This document shows positions 1-8,626 of a stretch of DNA of 13,281 nucleotides, one piece after another (position 1 is the stretch's first letter; each line of letters begins with the position of its first letter). The stretch covers positions 1-13,281 of the forward strand of contig JAGTSD010000010.1 of NCBI GenBank assembly GCA_018262135.1, read 5' to 3'. Position numbers and translations under genes: made by a program. Source of the stretch: Pseudomonadota bacterium. Its GTDB lineage: Bacteria; Pseudomonadota; Gammaproteobacteria; Competibacterales; Competibacteraceae. Under the pieces are notes generated by a model. It worked only from the letters and a program-made list of their open reading frames with translations, made no database searches and had not been told where the DNA came from.

Positions 1-1148
<1,148 letters not shown>

Positions 1149-2546
1149 ATGCCGCAGATTATCCCCGAATCCAGCTATCTGATGCGGATGGCCGACGGGA
1201 CCATCAAACAGGTCAATCCGTTCACCGGCACAGAGGTGTGGACCGTCCCCGGGCGCGGTAACCGTCCGCTCGGGGTGAAGCCTCATCATCCTGTTCGCCT
1301 CGATCACGCCCGGCACGATGCCCATTGCGCGTTCTGCCCCCGGTTGTATCTGGATACCCCGCCCGAGAAGGCCCGGCTGGTCAAGACCGGCGATCAATAC
1401 ACCACGCTGCGCCATCTCCCGGTTGATGCGCTGTTCGACACGGTAGCCGAATTCCGCCGCATCCCCAATCTGTTCGAAATCGTCTCGTTTGATTACTGGC
1501 AAAAGAATTTCGGCTACAAGCTTCCAGACGCCATCGAGCGACACAAACGCAACTATCTGGCCTCGGAAGCTGGCCGCCACCATGTTCTCAAGGTGTCGGA
1601 GCAGCGGTTTAAGGCCGCTGGCTTCGACGAATCTGCCTGGGATCGGTTATCCCTGGACGAGCGGTTGCAATTCGCCAACGCCTTTTTCGGGGGCGGCCAC
1701 GAAGTGATCGTTGCCCGCCGTCATTTCGTGGATGGCGCCACGCACGACCATCAACTGGCCTCCTCGGGGACCCTGACCCCCGAGGAACATTACCAGTATC
1801 TGCGCTTTACCATCGACGCCATGCGCGACATTTATGTCAATAATCGCTATGTCCGCTACGTGGCGGTATTCCAGAACTGGCTCAAGCCAGCCGGTGCATC
1901 CTTCGACCACCTGCACAAGCAACTGGTAGCCATCGACGAGCGTGGTTACCAGAACGAGTTGGAGTTGCAACGGGTTCGGGCCAATCCCAACTTCTACAAT
2001 GAGGCGGCAGTCAATTTCGCTGGCTATCGCAACCTGGTGGTGGCCGAGAACGATCATGCCATCGCCTTTGCCGGCTTTGGCCATCGCTACCCGACGCTGG
2101 AAATTTTCTCCAAGAGCGAGCGCAGCCAGCCGTGGAACCACTCCCCGGACGAGTTGCGCGGCATGTCTGATCTGGTCCATGCCTGCCACGCGGCCACTGG
2201 CGCCGATATTCCCTGCAACGAGGAATGGTATTACAAGCCGCCCGACGTGGACGTGCCCATGCCTTGGCGGGTATTGCTCAAGTGGCGGGTCTCAACGCCC
2301 GCCGGGTTCGAAGGCGGCACCAAGATCTACGTCAATACCATTGACCCGGAGACCTTGCGCGACCGGGTGGTACCACGGTTATTCCAACTTAAGAACGAGG
2401 GCTGGATCGCGCCGCTGAAAATTGCCTTTGAGTGCGCCTGCATACCCAACTGCCTCCGCTACAATCCCGCCGTGCGGCAACAGGAGCAGGACTCCTCCCA
2501 ATCGGAGTTTCCGCCGTTATCGGGCGGTCGGAGCCATGGGGGGTGA
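1149..2546 (+). CDS. DUF4921 family, GalT-like HIT-superfamily protein
   Basis: A 465-aa protein resembling galactose-1-phosphate uridylyltransferase (GalT), matching by memory the uncharacterised family DUF4921. The start at 1149 is chosen because GAGG lies 11 nt upstream and ADGTIKQVNPFTGTEVW near the N-terminus looks like a family start. Residues 60-63 form a CxxC pair (HCAFCP), placed like the zinc ligands at the start of GalT. GGHEVIV at 182-188 corresponds to the GalT GxHEVIVE strand. PAGASFDHLHKQLVAI carries the active-site motif H254-L-H256-K-Q258, corresponding to GalT HPHxQ with Leu in place of Pro; H256 would be the nucleotidylated histidine. These features suggest a nucleotidyl transfer or phosphorolysis reaction through a covalent nucleotide-histidine intermediate, but the substrate is unknown. 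No sugar-metabolism gene is adjacent. The last ~20 residues are polar and probably disordered. It converges on the SWIM gene. Confidence 0.82.
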   Translation: MPQIIPESSYLMRMADGTIKQVNPFTGTEVWTVPGRGNRPLGVKPHHPVRLDHARHDAHCAFCPRLYLDTPPEKARLVKTGDQYTTLRHLPVDALFDTVAEFRRIPNLFEIVSFDYWQKNFGYKLPDAIERHKRNYLASEAGRHHVLKVSEQRFKAAGFDESAWDRLSLDERLQFANAFFGGGHEVIVARRHFVDGATHDHQLASSGTLTPEEHYQYLRFTIDAMRDIYVNNRYVRYVAVFQNWLKPAGASFDHLHKQLVAIDERGYQNELELQRVRANPNFYNEAAVNFAGYRNLVVAENDHAIAFAGFGHRYPTLEIFSKSERSQPWNHSPDELRGMSDLVHACHAATGADIPCNEEWYYKPPDVDVPMPWRVLLKWRVSTPAGFEGGTKIYVNTIDPETLRDRVVPRLFQLKNEGWIAPLKIAFECACIPNCLRYNPAVRQQEQDSSQSEFPPLSGGRSHGG

Positions 2547-2564
2547 GCGGAATGATTAGGGCAG

Positions 2565-2607
2565 GGCTGCTGACGATACCTTCAGCAGCCTTGGCAGGAT
2601 GGCTGCC
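2565..2607. terminator. Candidate bidirectional terminator hairpins between convergent genes
   Basis: Two inverted repeats lie in the 79-nt gap between the converging DUF4921 and SWIM genes. The first has a perfect 9-bp stem, GGCTGCTGA (2565-2573) with TCAGCAGCC (2582-2590), and an 8-nt loop. The second has a 5-bp stem, GGCAG (2593-2597) with CTGCC (2603-2607), followed by TTT and a further T run at 2614-2617. The position fits shared termination. Neither hairpin has a strong U tract, so intrinsic termination is only probable. Confidence 0.45.
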
Positions 2608-2625
2608 TTTGCCGTTTTCCAGGGG

Positions 2626-4497
2626 TCAAAGCATTTTAAGCAGCGGCATGAGCTTGTACTTGCGCTGGTGCTTGTCGCGCAATACATCCAGATAGTTGCG
2701 CCATTCCACCTTCTGGCCCAGCGCCTCATACGCCTGTTTGGCCTTGCGCAGCCACATGGCCGCATCTTCGTAGTAGGCGGACTTGGCGCCATCCATGATC
2801 GGCTCCGCCTGCCGGCGGGCCTGGGCGATCACCCATTGGGGCTGACGGTTCACGGCGGCATCCATGACCCGCGCCAGGGTTTGGGACGAGGTGTAGCGCT
2901 CGGTCGCCTGGATGGCGTCATCAACCAGATCTTCGTACAGGAAAATCTCGATTTTGGTTTCGTTGCTGATACGGGCTTCCCGCCGCAGAAAATCCAGCAA
3001 TTCCTTGCGGAGATCGGGCCAGCCCCCGCCAGCCAGCGCTTTCACCCGCTGGTAGGCGGCCAGACCGGGCGCGATGCGGAACGCGATGATGCCCGCTGCC
3101 CGAGCCCGTTCGGTTTGGCCGTGTTCGGCAGCCCGGTCGCGCAGCCAGGCCGCCAGTTCGCTCTGGGCGTGCGAATCGTACAGGCCGAATTCATCCATCT
3201 CCTCCGCAACCCTGGAAAATACCGCGTCTTTCGGCGCCGTCACATCCAGTCGTTGCAGGCCATGTTCGGCGACCTGGAACGCCGGTTCGATCTCGCCGCG
3301 TGCGTACAGCGCCTTGGCGAGTTCCAGCGCGCCGTCATCGGACAGCGGTTGTTCCAGGCCGGCGCGGACGGCTTCCTCGACCCGTCCGAGTTTAAGCAGG
3401 TGCAGAGCGTAGAGGTCGTACTGTTTTTCGGCCCTGGCCAGATGGAGATACACCTCATTCTGGCCGGTCCGCTCCAGAATGCGCAGTCGCGCCTGGTCTA
3501 CTTGCACTCGCCAGTGGTAGGGCGGCGGATCGGCTCCCCACAAGCCGCCCGGCGGGTCTTCGCCGCTCAGGATGGCGCACAGGCTGGGATCGTCCCAGCC
3601 CTGTTCGACCACGGTTTGCAGATTTTCCAGGTGCTCGGCGGCGGATTCGTCGAAGTCTTCCACCCAGTCCGCCAGGCGGCCCGCCCAATGTTCACGTTCC
3701 TCGACGCTCAGGCTAGGGTCGAGCAGCGCTTCGATCCAGAGTGATGCGGTTCCGTCGAAGAAGACGCTGGTTTCGTCGCCGGTCTGTTCCAGCATTTCCC
3801 AATGCTTGCCGAACTCATCGGTGATAGCTTCCAGAATCGCCAGGGCCGCGCGACCATTGCCGGCCTCCAGCGTGGGCCGGGCCTGCTCCGCCAGTTCGAC
3901 GATGTCATCCACTACACCGTAGCCTTCCTCGTCGTAATCTTCGTCCCAGCCGCCGCGCGAGCGCATCGTGTTGCGGACGCTTTGCCGGAGCGCGCGGGTA
4001 TCTACCGTGATAGATGCGGGTTGGCTGGCTGAAGCCGCGGCCGTTGACGTGGCGGACCCCGCCGGCACGGTCAGAGCGACGTAGGGCAGGGCGGTCTCAA
4101 TCGCGTCGCTCAGACGCGGAATCCGGTCCGCCAGTTCCAGCAGCAGGGCGACCAGTTGCCCGTGTTCCAGGGTAGCCAGCTTTTCGGCGAGCGGGGAGCG
4201 GATTTCCACCTGGCCCGGTTGTTTGGCATAGGCCAGCAGCACGGCGACGATATGCTTGCACCAGCCCTCGTAGTCGTAGGGGCAGGTGCAGGTGGCGTTG
4301 GTCGCGCCCTCGGCGTCGAATTCGATCCACACCCGATAGGGACGGGGCGCATTGCCCTGGACATCCGCTTCCAGTTCATCGCCCCGCAGCACCAAGTCTC
4401 CGACCGCGCCTTCCCCTAGGTATTCCCGACCCCGCTGGATCGAGGCAGAAGTGGCGTATTCGTGCAACCGGGCGGTATCGAAGGCGGGAATCGGCAT
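2626..4497 (-). CDS. SWIM zinc-finger protein with long helical C-terminal region
   Basis: A 623-aa protein starting MPIPAFDTARLHEYATSASI. The start at 4497 is chosen because TGAGGT sits 8 nt upstream; a longer in-frame reading to 4575 would run into the dehydrogenase gene. The N-terminal region has the short beta-rich segment typical before a SWIM domain, then C70-x-C72-x7-C80-x-H82 (CTCPYDYEGWCKH), the SWIM zinc-ligand pattern. SWIM domains bind DNA or proteins in several families. The rest is almost wholly predicted helical, with Ala/Leu/Glu-rich repeats resembling TPR-like or other helical-repeat scaffolds. It has no signal peptide or membrane segment, so it is probably cytoplasmic. An acidic stretch (DEDYDEEGYG) lies near residues 190-200. 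No catalytic motif was seen. It is the second gene of a probable operon with the dehydrogenase, but that pairing does not identify its role. Confidence 0.85.
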   Translation of the reverse strand: MPIPAFDTARLHEYATSASIQRGREYLGEGAVGDLVLRGDELEADVQGNAPRPYRVWIEFDAEGATNATCTCPYDYEGWCKHIVAVLLAYAKQPGQVEIRSPLAEKLATLEHGQLVALLLELADRIPRLSDAIETALPYVALTVPAGSATSTAAASASQPASITVDTRALRQSVRNTMRSRGGWDEDYDEEGYGVVDDIVELAEQARPTLEAGNGRAALAILEAITDEFGKHWEMLEQTGDETSVFFDGTASLWIEALLDPSLSVEEREHWAGRLADWVEDFDESAAEHLENLQTVVEQGWDDPSLCAILSGEDPPGGLWGADPPPYHWRVQVDQARLRILERTGQNEVYLHLARAEKQYDLYALHLLKLGRVEEAVRAGLEQPLSDDGALELAKALYARGEIEPAFQVAEHGLQRLDVTAPKDAVFSRVAEEMDEFGLYDSHAQSELAAWLRDRAAEHGQTERARAAGIIAFRIAPGLAAYQRVKALAGGGWPDLRKELLDFLRREARISNETKIEIFLYEDLVDDAIQATERYTSSQTLARVMDAAVNRQPQWVIAQARRQAEPIMDGAKSAYYEDAAMWLRKAKQAYEALGQKVEWRNYLDVLRDKHQRKYKLMPLLKML

Positions 4498-4505
4498 CGA
4501 GAATG

Positions 4506-4511
4506 ACCTCA
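4506..4511 (-). promoter_or_regulatory. Shine-Dalgarno overlapping the upstream stop codon
   Basis: On the minus strand the sequence reads TGAGGT. Its TGA (4509-4511) is the stop codon of the aldehyde dehydrogenase gene, and the GAGG part is the ribosome binding site of the SWIM gene, 8 nt before its ATG. This arrangement suits termination-reinitiation coupling between the two genes. Confidence 0.65.
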
Positions 4512-6098
4512 ATCTCTGAACATGCGGGGAAGCAGCCTGACGAAGTGGAAGAAACCACGCAGGCGTTCGCCCCACGCGCGGCCGTGCAACACATGCAGGG
4601 CCCCTTTCAGGCCATCATACAGTTGCGCATCATAAGGATGCCAGAACAGGTTGCGTTTGGCGAAATGCAGCAATTCGGTGGTGACCACTTGGGGGTGGGT
4701 CATCTCGTCGAAGCCCAGTTCGCCATGGCTGCGGCCAATGCCGGATTCCTTGACCCCGCCCCACGGGGTTTCGGCCATGCCGTGGGTGAGCAGATGGTCG
4801 TTGATGGTGATGACCCCGGCATGGATACGCCGGCCCAGCGCCACCGCCGCGCGGGTGTTGCTCGACCACACCGAGCCGGTTAGCCCGAGGCTGGAATCGT
4901 TGGCCAGTTCGATGGCCTGATCCATATTGTCTACCTTCATCACCCCTAGCACCGGCCCGAAGGTTTCCTCACGCATCAGCTCCATGGTGTGATCCACGTT
5001 GGTCAGCACCGTGACCGGAAAGAAGTTGGCGTGGGCATGGGCGGGATCGATCTTGACTTGGGCAAGGATGGTCGCACCCTTGGCCAGGGCGTCGTCCACC
5101 TGGCGCTGGATGGTTTTGAGCTGGCGTTCGGTGCACATGGCGCCGATGTCTACATTATGATCGGTGTTCGGTCCCTGCCGCAGCGCTTCCACCTTTTGCT
5201 TGAGCAGCTTAATGAACGGTTCGTACACGTCGCGATGGACGTACACGCGCTCGACCCCGCCGCAGGACTGGCCACTGTTTTGCAGGCCGGCCCACATCGC
5301 CCCGTTGACCGCCCGCTCCAGATGGACGTCCGGGCAAACTAGCATCGGGTCGTTGCCGCCCAGTTCCAGCGAAACGGGTACCAGGCTTTCGGCGGCCTTG
5401 GCCATGAGAATCTTGCCGACCGGCACCGAACCGGTGAAGAACAGCTTGTCTACATGGTTGTCCGGCTCCAGCAGGATCTGGCCGATGATGGCGCCGGGGA
5501 TGTTGAGGTGGACGAACACATCGGCGGGTAGCCCGGCGGCCTGGATCATCTCTTCAATCTTGCGCCCGACCATCTGGGTTTCTGGCGCAGTCTTGAAGAT
5601 GACTGTGTTGCCGGACAGCAGCGCGGGCACGATCTCGTGCATCGGAATACCGAGCGGGTAGTTCCACGGGGCGATGATGCCGATGACACCGAAGGGCAGG
5701 CGGAAAATCCGGCTGCGTTTGTTCAGGAACAGCAGCGAGCCGCCGCGCACCTTGCGGGGTTTGAGAAAGCGCTTGGCGTTCCTGAGGTAATAGTCGGTCG
5801 CCAGCGCGCTGGTCAGCACTTCGGTGGCCAGCGCCTCGATCCGGGTTTTGCCGACATCCCTGGCGACGGTGTTGCTGACTTCGTCGGCATGCTCCACCAG
5901 ATAATCGCGGATGCGTGCGATATAGCGCACCCGTTCTTCCAGCGGCAGTGCCGCCCAGGCGGGTTGTGCGGCGCGGGCGCGGCGGATCGCCTCGCGCGCT
6001 TCCTCGACGGTATTCATTTGCGAATAGCCGACGATTTCACCGGTGGCGGGATTGATGCAGACGGTCTGACGGAGATCGAAAGGCTGGGGCGTGCTCAT
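4509..6098 (-). CDS. NAD(P)-dependent aldehyde dehydrogenase (ALDH superfamily)
   Basis: A 529-aa enzyme that oxidises an aldehyde to the acid with NAD(P)+ through a cysteine thiohemiacetal. The start at 6098 (MSTPQPFDLRQ) has GAGG 7 nt upstream; a longer in-frame start at 6206 would add 36 residues not typical of the family. Hallmarks are IAPWNYPLGIP, the cofactor-binding Lys of FKTAPET (K169), FTGS (221-224), the general base Glu245 in LELGGNDP, the catalytic Cys279 in NSGQSCGG, and EETFGPVLGV. The N-terminus PATGEIVGYSQ is of the succinate-semialdehyde/betaine-aldehyde general type. About 50 residues beyond the usual ALDH end are basic and aromatic (for example RLRGFFHFVRLLPRMF) and could contact membrane or partner. 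No clear signal peptide is present. The sequence does not fix the substrate. It is first in a two-gene unit with the SWIM gene and divergent from the ATPase gene. Confidence 0.93.
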   Translation of the reverse strand: MSTPQPFDLRQTVCINPATGEIVGYSQMNTVEEAREAIRRARAAQPAWAALPLEERVRYIARIRDYLVEHADEVSNTVARDVGKTRIEALATEVLTSALATDYYLRNAKRFLKPRKVRGGSLLFLNKRSRIFRLPFGVIGIIAPWNYPLGIPMHEIVPALLSGNTVIFKTAPETQMVGRKIEEMIQAAGLPADVFVHLNIPGAIIGQILLEPDNHVDKLFFTGSVPVGKILMAKAAESLVPVSLELGGNDPMLVCPDVHLERAVNGAMWAGLQNSGQSCGGVERVYVHRDVYEPFIKLLKQKVEALRQGPNTDHNVDIGAMCTERQLKTIQRQVDDALAKGATILAQVKIDPAHAHANFFPVTVLTNVDHTMELMREETFGPVLGVMKVDNMDQAIELANDSSLGLTGSVWSSNTRAAVALGRRIHAGVITINDHLLTHGMAETPWGGVKESGIGRSHGELGFDEMTHPQVVTTELLHFAKRNLFWHPYDAQLYDGLKGALHVLHGRAWGERLRGFFHFVRLLPRMFRD

Positions 6099-6220
6099 AA
6101 GGCGTCCTCGGCAAACGGCAGGGGATTGATGCGATGCTGGCCGATATAGCCGCACCTTGGCGGCCTTGGCTTGTAAGAGCTGGCTTTGTTGGCCCTCGAT
6201 CCTCAAGTTTTTTATCGCTT

Positions 6221-6226
6221 TACAAT
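6221..6226 (+). promoter_or_regulatory. Possible -10 element for the ATPase gene
   Basis: TACAAT matches TATAAT at five of six positions, 54 nt before the ATG at 6281, in an AT-richer part of the divergent gap. No good -35 hexamer stands 16-18 nt upstream, so this is a weak call. Confidence 0.25.
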
Positions 6227-6280
6227 AAGATGCTTTCCCTGCATAACCGATTCATCCTGAAATTCCGCGGGAGACGCGCC

Positions 6281-7855
6281 ATGCGTTTTTTCAATACCGA
6301 AGGTCCAGTCGTTCCCGAAGACCATTATAGCCTTCCCCCCTTGCAGCGTTGGGATTTGGCAGGAATCCTCAATCTGATCGCCCAAAAGAAATACTTCCTG
6401 CTCCACGCTCCCCGCCAGACCGGCAAGACTACCTGCCTGCTGGCGCTGGCCGATCATCTGAATCAGAGCGGACGCTACCGGGCGCTGTACGCCAACATCG
6501 AAACCGCGCAGGCGGCGCGGGAGCGGGTGGAACTGGCGATGACCGGCATCGTGCAGACGCTGGCGGCGCAAGCGGTTTGGCAATTGGGCGATTCGGAGAC
6601 GGAGTCACTGGCGCGGCGGGTCTTGGCCGATCAGGCCGCGACCGTGGCGCTGGGACAATACTTGGCGCACTGGTGCGAGCGGTCGCCCCTGCCGATCGTG
6701 CTACTGCTGGATGAAGTGGATGCACTGGTCGGGGATTCCTTGATTTCATTGCTGCGCCAACTGCGCGCTGGCTATCCGCAGCGACCTCAGCGGTTTCCGC
6801 AGACGGCGATTCTGTGCGGGGTGCGGGATTTACGGGACTACCGGATTCATGCCAGTTCCGAAGCTGCGCCCATTACTGGCGGCAGCGCCTTCAACATCAA
6901 GGCTAAATCCCTGCGGCTGGGCGATTTCAATCAGACCGAGGTCGTAACCCTGCTCCAGGAACACACCACGGAAACTGGCCAGGCGTTTACGCCAGAGGCT
7001 GTGGAACGGGTATGGATCCTGACCCAGGGCCAACCGTGGCTGGTCAACGCCCTGGCCTACGAAGCCTGTTTCGACATGCGGGAGGGCCGGGACCGGAGTC
7101 AGCCGGTCACCGTGACGATGATCGAGCAGGCCAAGGAGAATCTGATCCTGCGGCGGGTGACGCATCTGGATCAGTTGGCCGACAAGCTGCGGGAAGAACG
7201 GGTGCGGCGGGTTATCGAACCGATGCTGGCGGGTACGGCGCCCGGCGAAGTGCCCGAGGACGACCGCCAATACCTGGTGGATTTGGGGTTGTTGCGCCGG
7301 GCGGGCGGCGGTGGGCTGGTGGTGGCCAACCCCATGTACCGGGAAGTGCTGCCCCGGATGCTGGCCAGCGGCCCGCAGGACTCCCTGCCCCAGATCGCGC
7401 CGACCTGGCTCAATGCCGACGGCAGTCTGAATCTGGAGCACTTGCTGGCGGCATTTCTTCGCTTCTGGCGGCAACACGGCCAACCGTTGCTGGGCAGCGC
7501 TCCCTATCACGAAATCGCCCCGCATCTAGTGTTGATGGCTTTTCTGCATCGGGTGGTCAACGGTGGCGGCACGCTGGAGCGCGAATACGCTATCGGCTGG
7601 GGGCGAATGGATCTGTGCCTGCGCTACGGGGCGGTGACGCTGGGAATCGAACTGAAGGTGTGGCGGGACGGGGAGCCGGACCCGCTGGCGGAGGGTCTGG
7701 AGCAACTGGACGGCTATCTGGCCGGGCTGGAGCTGGATGGTGGCTGGCTGGTGATTTTTGACCGGCGCACCGGGCAACCACCGATCCGCGAACGTACCTC
7801 CAACAGTGAGACGCAAAGTCCCCAGGGGCGATGGGTCACGGTAGTGCGGGCGTGA
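6281..7855 (+). CDS. AAA-like P-loop ATPase fused to PD-(D/E)XK nuclease-like domain
   Basis: A 524-aa protein, start MRFFNTEGPVVPEDHY at 6281 with GGGAG 7 nt upstream (6269-6273). The N-terminal domain has Walker A (APRQTGKTT, Lys49) and Walker B (IVLLLDEVDAL, Asp144/Glu145), and GQPWLVNALAYEA around 250-260, common in STAND-like and AAA_35-type ATPases. A winged-helix-like segment follows near 325-360 (YLVDLGLLRR). The C-terminal domain has the PD-(D/E)XK signature: Glu433, Asp444 in GWGRMDL, Glu457-x-Lys459 in GIELKV, and Gln475 in EQLDGYLAG, so all expected catalytic residues are present. The order ATPase, winged helix, PD-(D/E)XK nuclease parallels the archaeal ATPase/DUF234 proteins. 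Such proteins are often multicopy, of unknown function, and have been suggested to act in defence or in selfish elements. It is not in an evident operon; 172 nt separate it from the next gene. Confidence 0.85.
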   Translation: MRFFNTEGPVVPEDHYSLPPLQRWDLAGILNLIAQKKYFLLHAPRQTGKTTCLLALADHLNQSGRYRALYANIETAQAARERVELAMTGIVQTLAAQAVWQLGDSETESLARRVLADQAATVALGQYLAHWCERSPLPIVLLLDEVDALVGDSLISLLRQLRAGYPQRPQRFPQTAILCGVRDLRDYRIHASSEAAPITGGSAFNIKAKSLRLGDFNQTEVVTLLQEHTTETGQAFTPEAVERVWILTQGQPWLVNALAYEACFDMREGRDRSQPVTVTMIEQAKENLILRRVTHLDQLADKLREERVRRVIEPMLAGTAPGEVPEDDRQYLVDLGLLRRAGGGGLVVANPMYREVLPRMLASGPQDSLPQIAPTWLNADGSLNLEHLLAAFLRFWRQHGQPLLGSAPYHEIAPHLVLMAFLHRVVNGGGTLEREYAIGWGRMDLCLRYGAVTLGIELKVWRDGEPDPLAEGLEQLDGYLAGLELDGGWLVIFDRRTGQPPIRERTSNSETQSPQGRWVTVVRA

Positions 7856-8027
7856 GAAAAACGGGGATCGGGGTCATATGTCAACGGGTCTTCAAAATTC
7901 GAGCATTTTCCCATCGCCTGGTGATCAAGGCTGCTGGTCATGCTGCTGTTCAAGGGGGATGCAGGAATTTGCCCGTCGCGCCAATCGGGGTTAGATTGAC
8001 TTTTTTCCCACCGTGGCTTGACCGTCC
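7856..8027. other. Intergenic gap before the DUF1820 gene
   Basis: 172 nt with no supportable gene. It has an AT-richer patch around 7890-7915 and a T run at 8000-8006. TTGACT at 7996-8001 resembles a -35 box, but no -10 stands at the right distance, and no strong Shine-Dalgarno precedes the ATG at 8028. Confidence 0.4.
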
Positions 8028-8375
8028 ATGTCCAAAATCGCCAAGAGCATTTACCGTGTCCTGTTCGTCAATCAGGGCAAGCTGTATGAACTTTATGCCC
8101 GGGAGATCTATCAGGGGGAATTGTACGGTTTCATCGAGGTCGAGGAATTGATCTTCGGCGAGCGTCCGAGCGTATTGATCAATCCAGCCGAGGAGAAGCT
8201 GCAAAACGAGTTCGCTGGCGTGAAACGTACCTTCGTGCCCTTCCATTCGGTGGTGCGGATTGACGAGGTGGAGCGGGAAGGGGTCAGCAAGATTCGCCCG
8301 CTGGAAGGCGGCGACAATGTGACGCCATTTCCCCAGTCGGTATTTCCAGCCGGCGGCGGGCGCGGTAAAGACTGA
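8028..8375 (+). CDS. DUF1820 family protein
   Basis: A 115-aa protein starting MSKIAKSIYRVLFVNQGKLY, recognised as DUF1820, a small family typical of gammaproteobacteria. It reads as a compact beta-rich protein: VLFVNQGKLYELYAREIYQG, then a segment ending in GFIEVEELIFGE, then VPFHSVVRIDEVE. The C-terminal tail is Gly/Pro-rich and probably flexible. It has no signal peptide, membrane segment or catalytic motif, so it should be cytosolic. The function is unknown. The phrase FHSVVRIDEVE resembles the ends of small regulatory or scaffold domains, but nothing more can be said. No clear Shine-Dalgarno precedes its ATG. The stop is followed 16 nt later by the ATG of a small membrane protein, so the two are probably co-transcribed. 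Confidence 0.85.
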   Translation: MSKIAKSIYRVLFVNQGKLYELYAREIYQGELYGFIEVEELIFGERPSVLINPAEEKLQNEFAGVKRTFVPFHSVVRIDEVEREGVSKIRPLEGGDNVTPFPQSVFPAGGGRGKD

Positions 8376-8391
8376 GACGGGAGAGAAAACA

Positions 8392-8586
8392 ATGGAAACG
8401 GCGGCATGGTGGGAAATTCTGCTGGGCGGCTTGATGGCGGCGCTGGTGATCCTGTGGTTTCGGCCCGGCCTCAAGGCGGCCATCGAACGGAGCCGCACCG
8501 CCAAAAAGGACTGGCCGGCGGTGCTGATTCCGCTGGGGCTGGTGTTGCTGTTCGTGTTACTGCTGATCCAGATGGTACGCGGGTAG
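8392..8586 (+). CDS. Small two-TM membrane protein
   Basis: A 64-aa ORF with GGGAG (8379-8383) 8 nt upstream of its ATG. Two hydrophobic segments, about residues 6-23 (WWEILLGGLMAALVILWF) and 43-60 (VLIPLGLVLLFVLLLIQM), are separated by a positive loop (GLKAAIERSRTAKKDW). The positive-inside rule puts that loop in the cytoplasm with both ends periplasmic. No family was recognised. The close coupling to DUF1820, the good ribosome binding site and the clean hydrophobic pattern make it a real gene. It may work with DUF1820 at the inner membrane, which is only inference from adjacency. Confidence 0.75.
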   Translation: METAAWWEILLGGLMAALVILWFRPGLKAAIERSRTAKKDWPAVLIPLGLVLLFVLLLIQMVRG

Positions 8587-8599
8587 GGGGCCAAGGGCG

Positions 8600-8620
8600 C
8601 AAGGCCCGCGCGGGTCCTTG
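8600..8620. terminator. Hairpin between convergent small-membrane-protein and anchored-protein genes
   Basis: In the 40-nt gap between converging genes, CAAGG (8600-8604) pairs with CCTTG (8616-8620) and CCC (8605-8607) with GGG (8612-8614), with loop GCGC and a one-base bulge. This 8-bp GC-rich stem sits where a shared terminator is expected. The following bases (TCCTGTTC) are only weakly T-rich. Confidence 0.4.
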
Positions 8621-8626
8621 TCCTGT

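Noticed and set aside
2599..3744. Long plus-strand ORF opposite the SWIM gene (381 aa)
   Set aside because: It lies wholly antisense to a gene with a clear SWIM motif, is of low complexity and shows no family features. It is a GC-rich shadow.
7831..8151. Plus-strand ORF of 106 aa spanning the gap before DUF1820
   Set aside because: It overlaps both neighbouring genes in another frame and has no ribosome binding site or recognisable motif.
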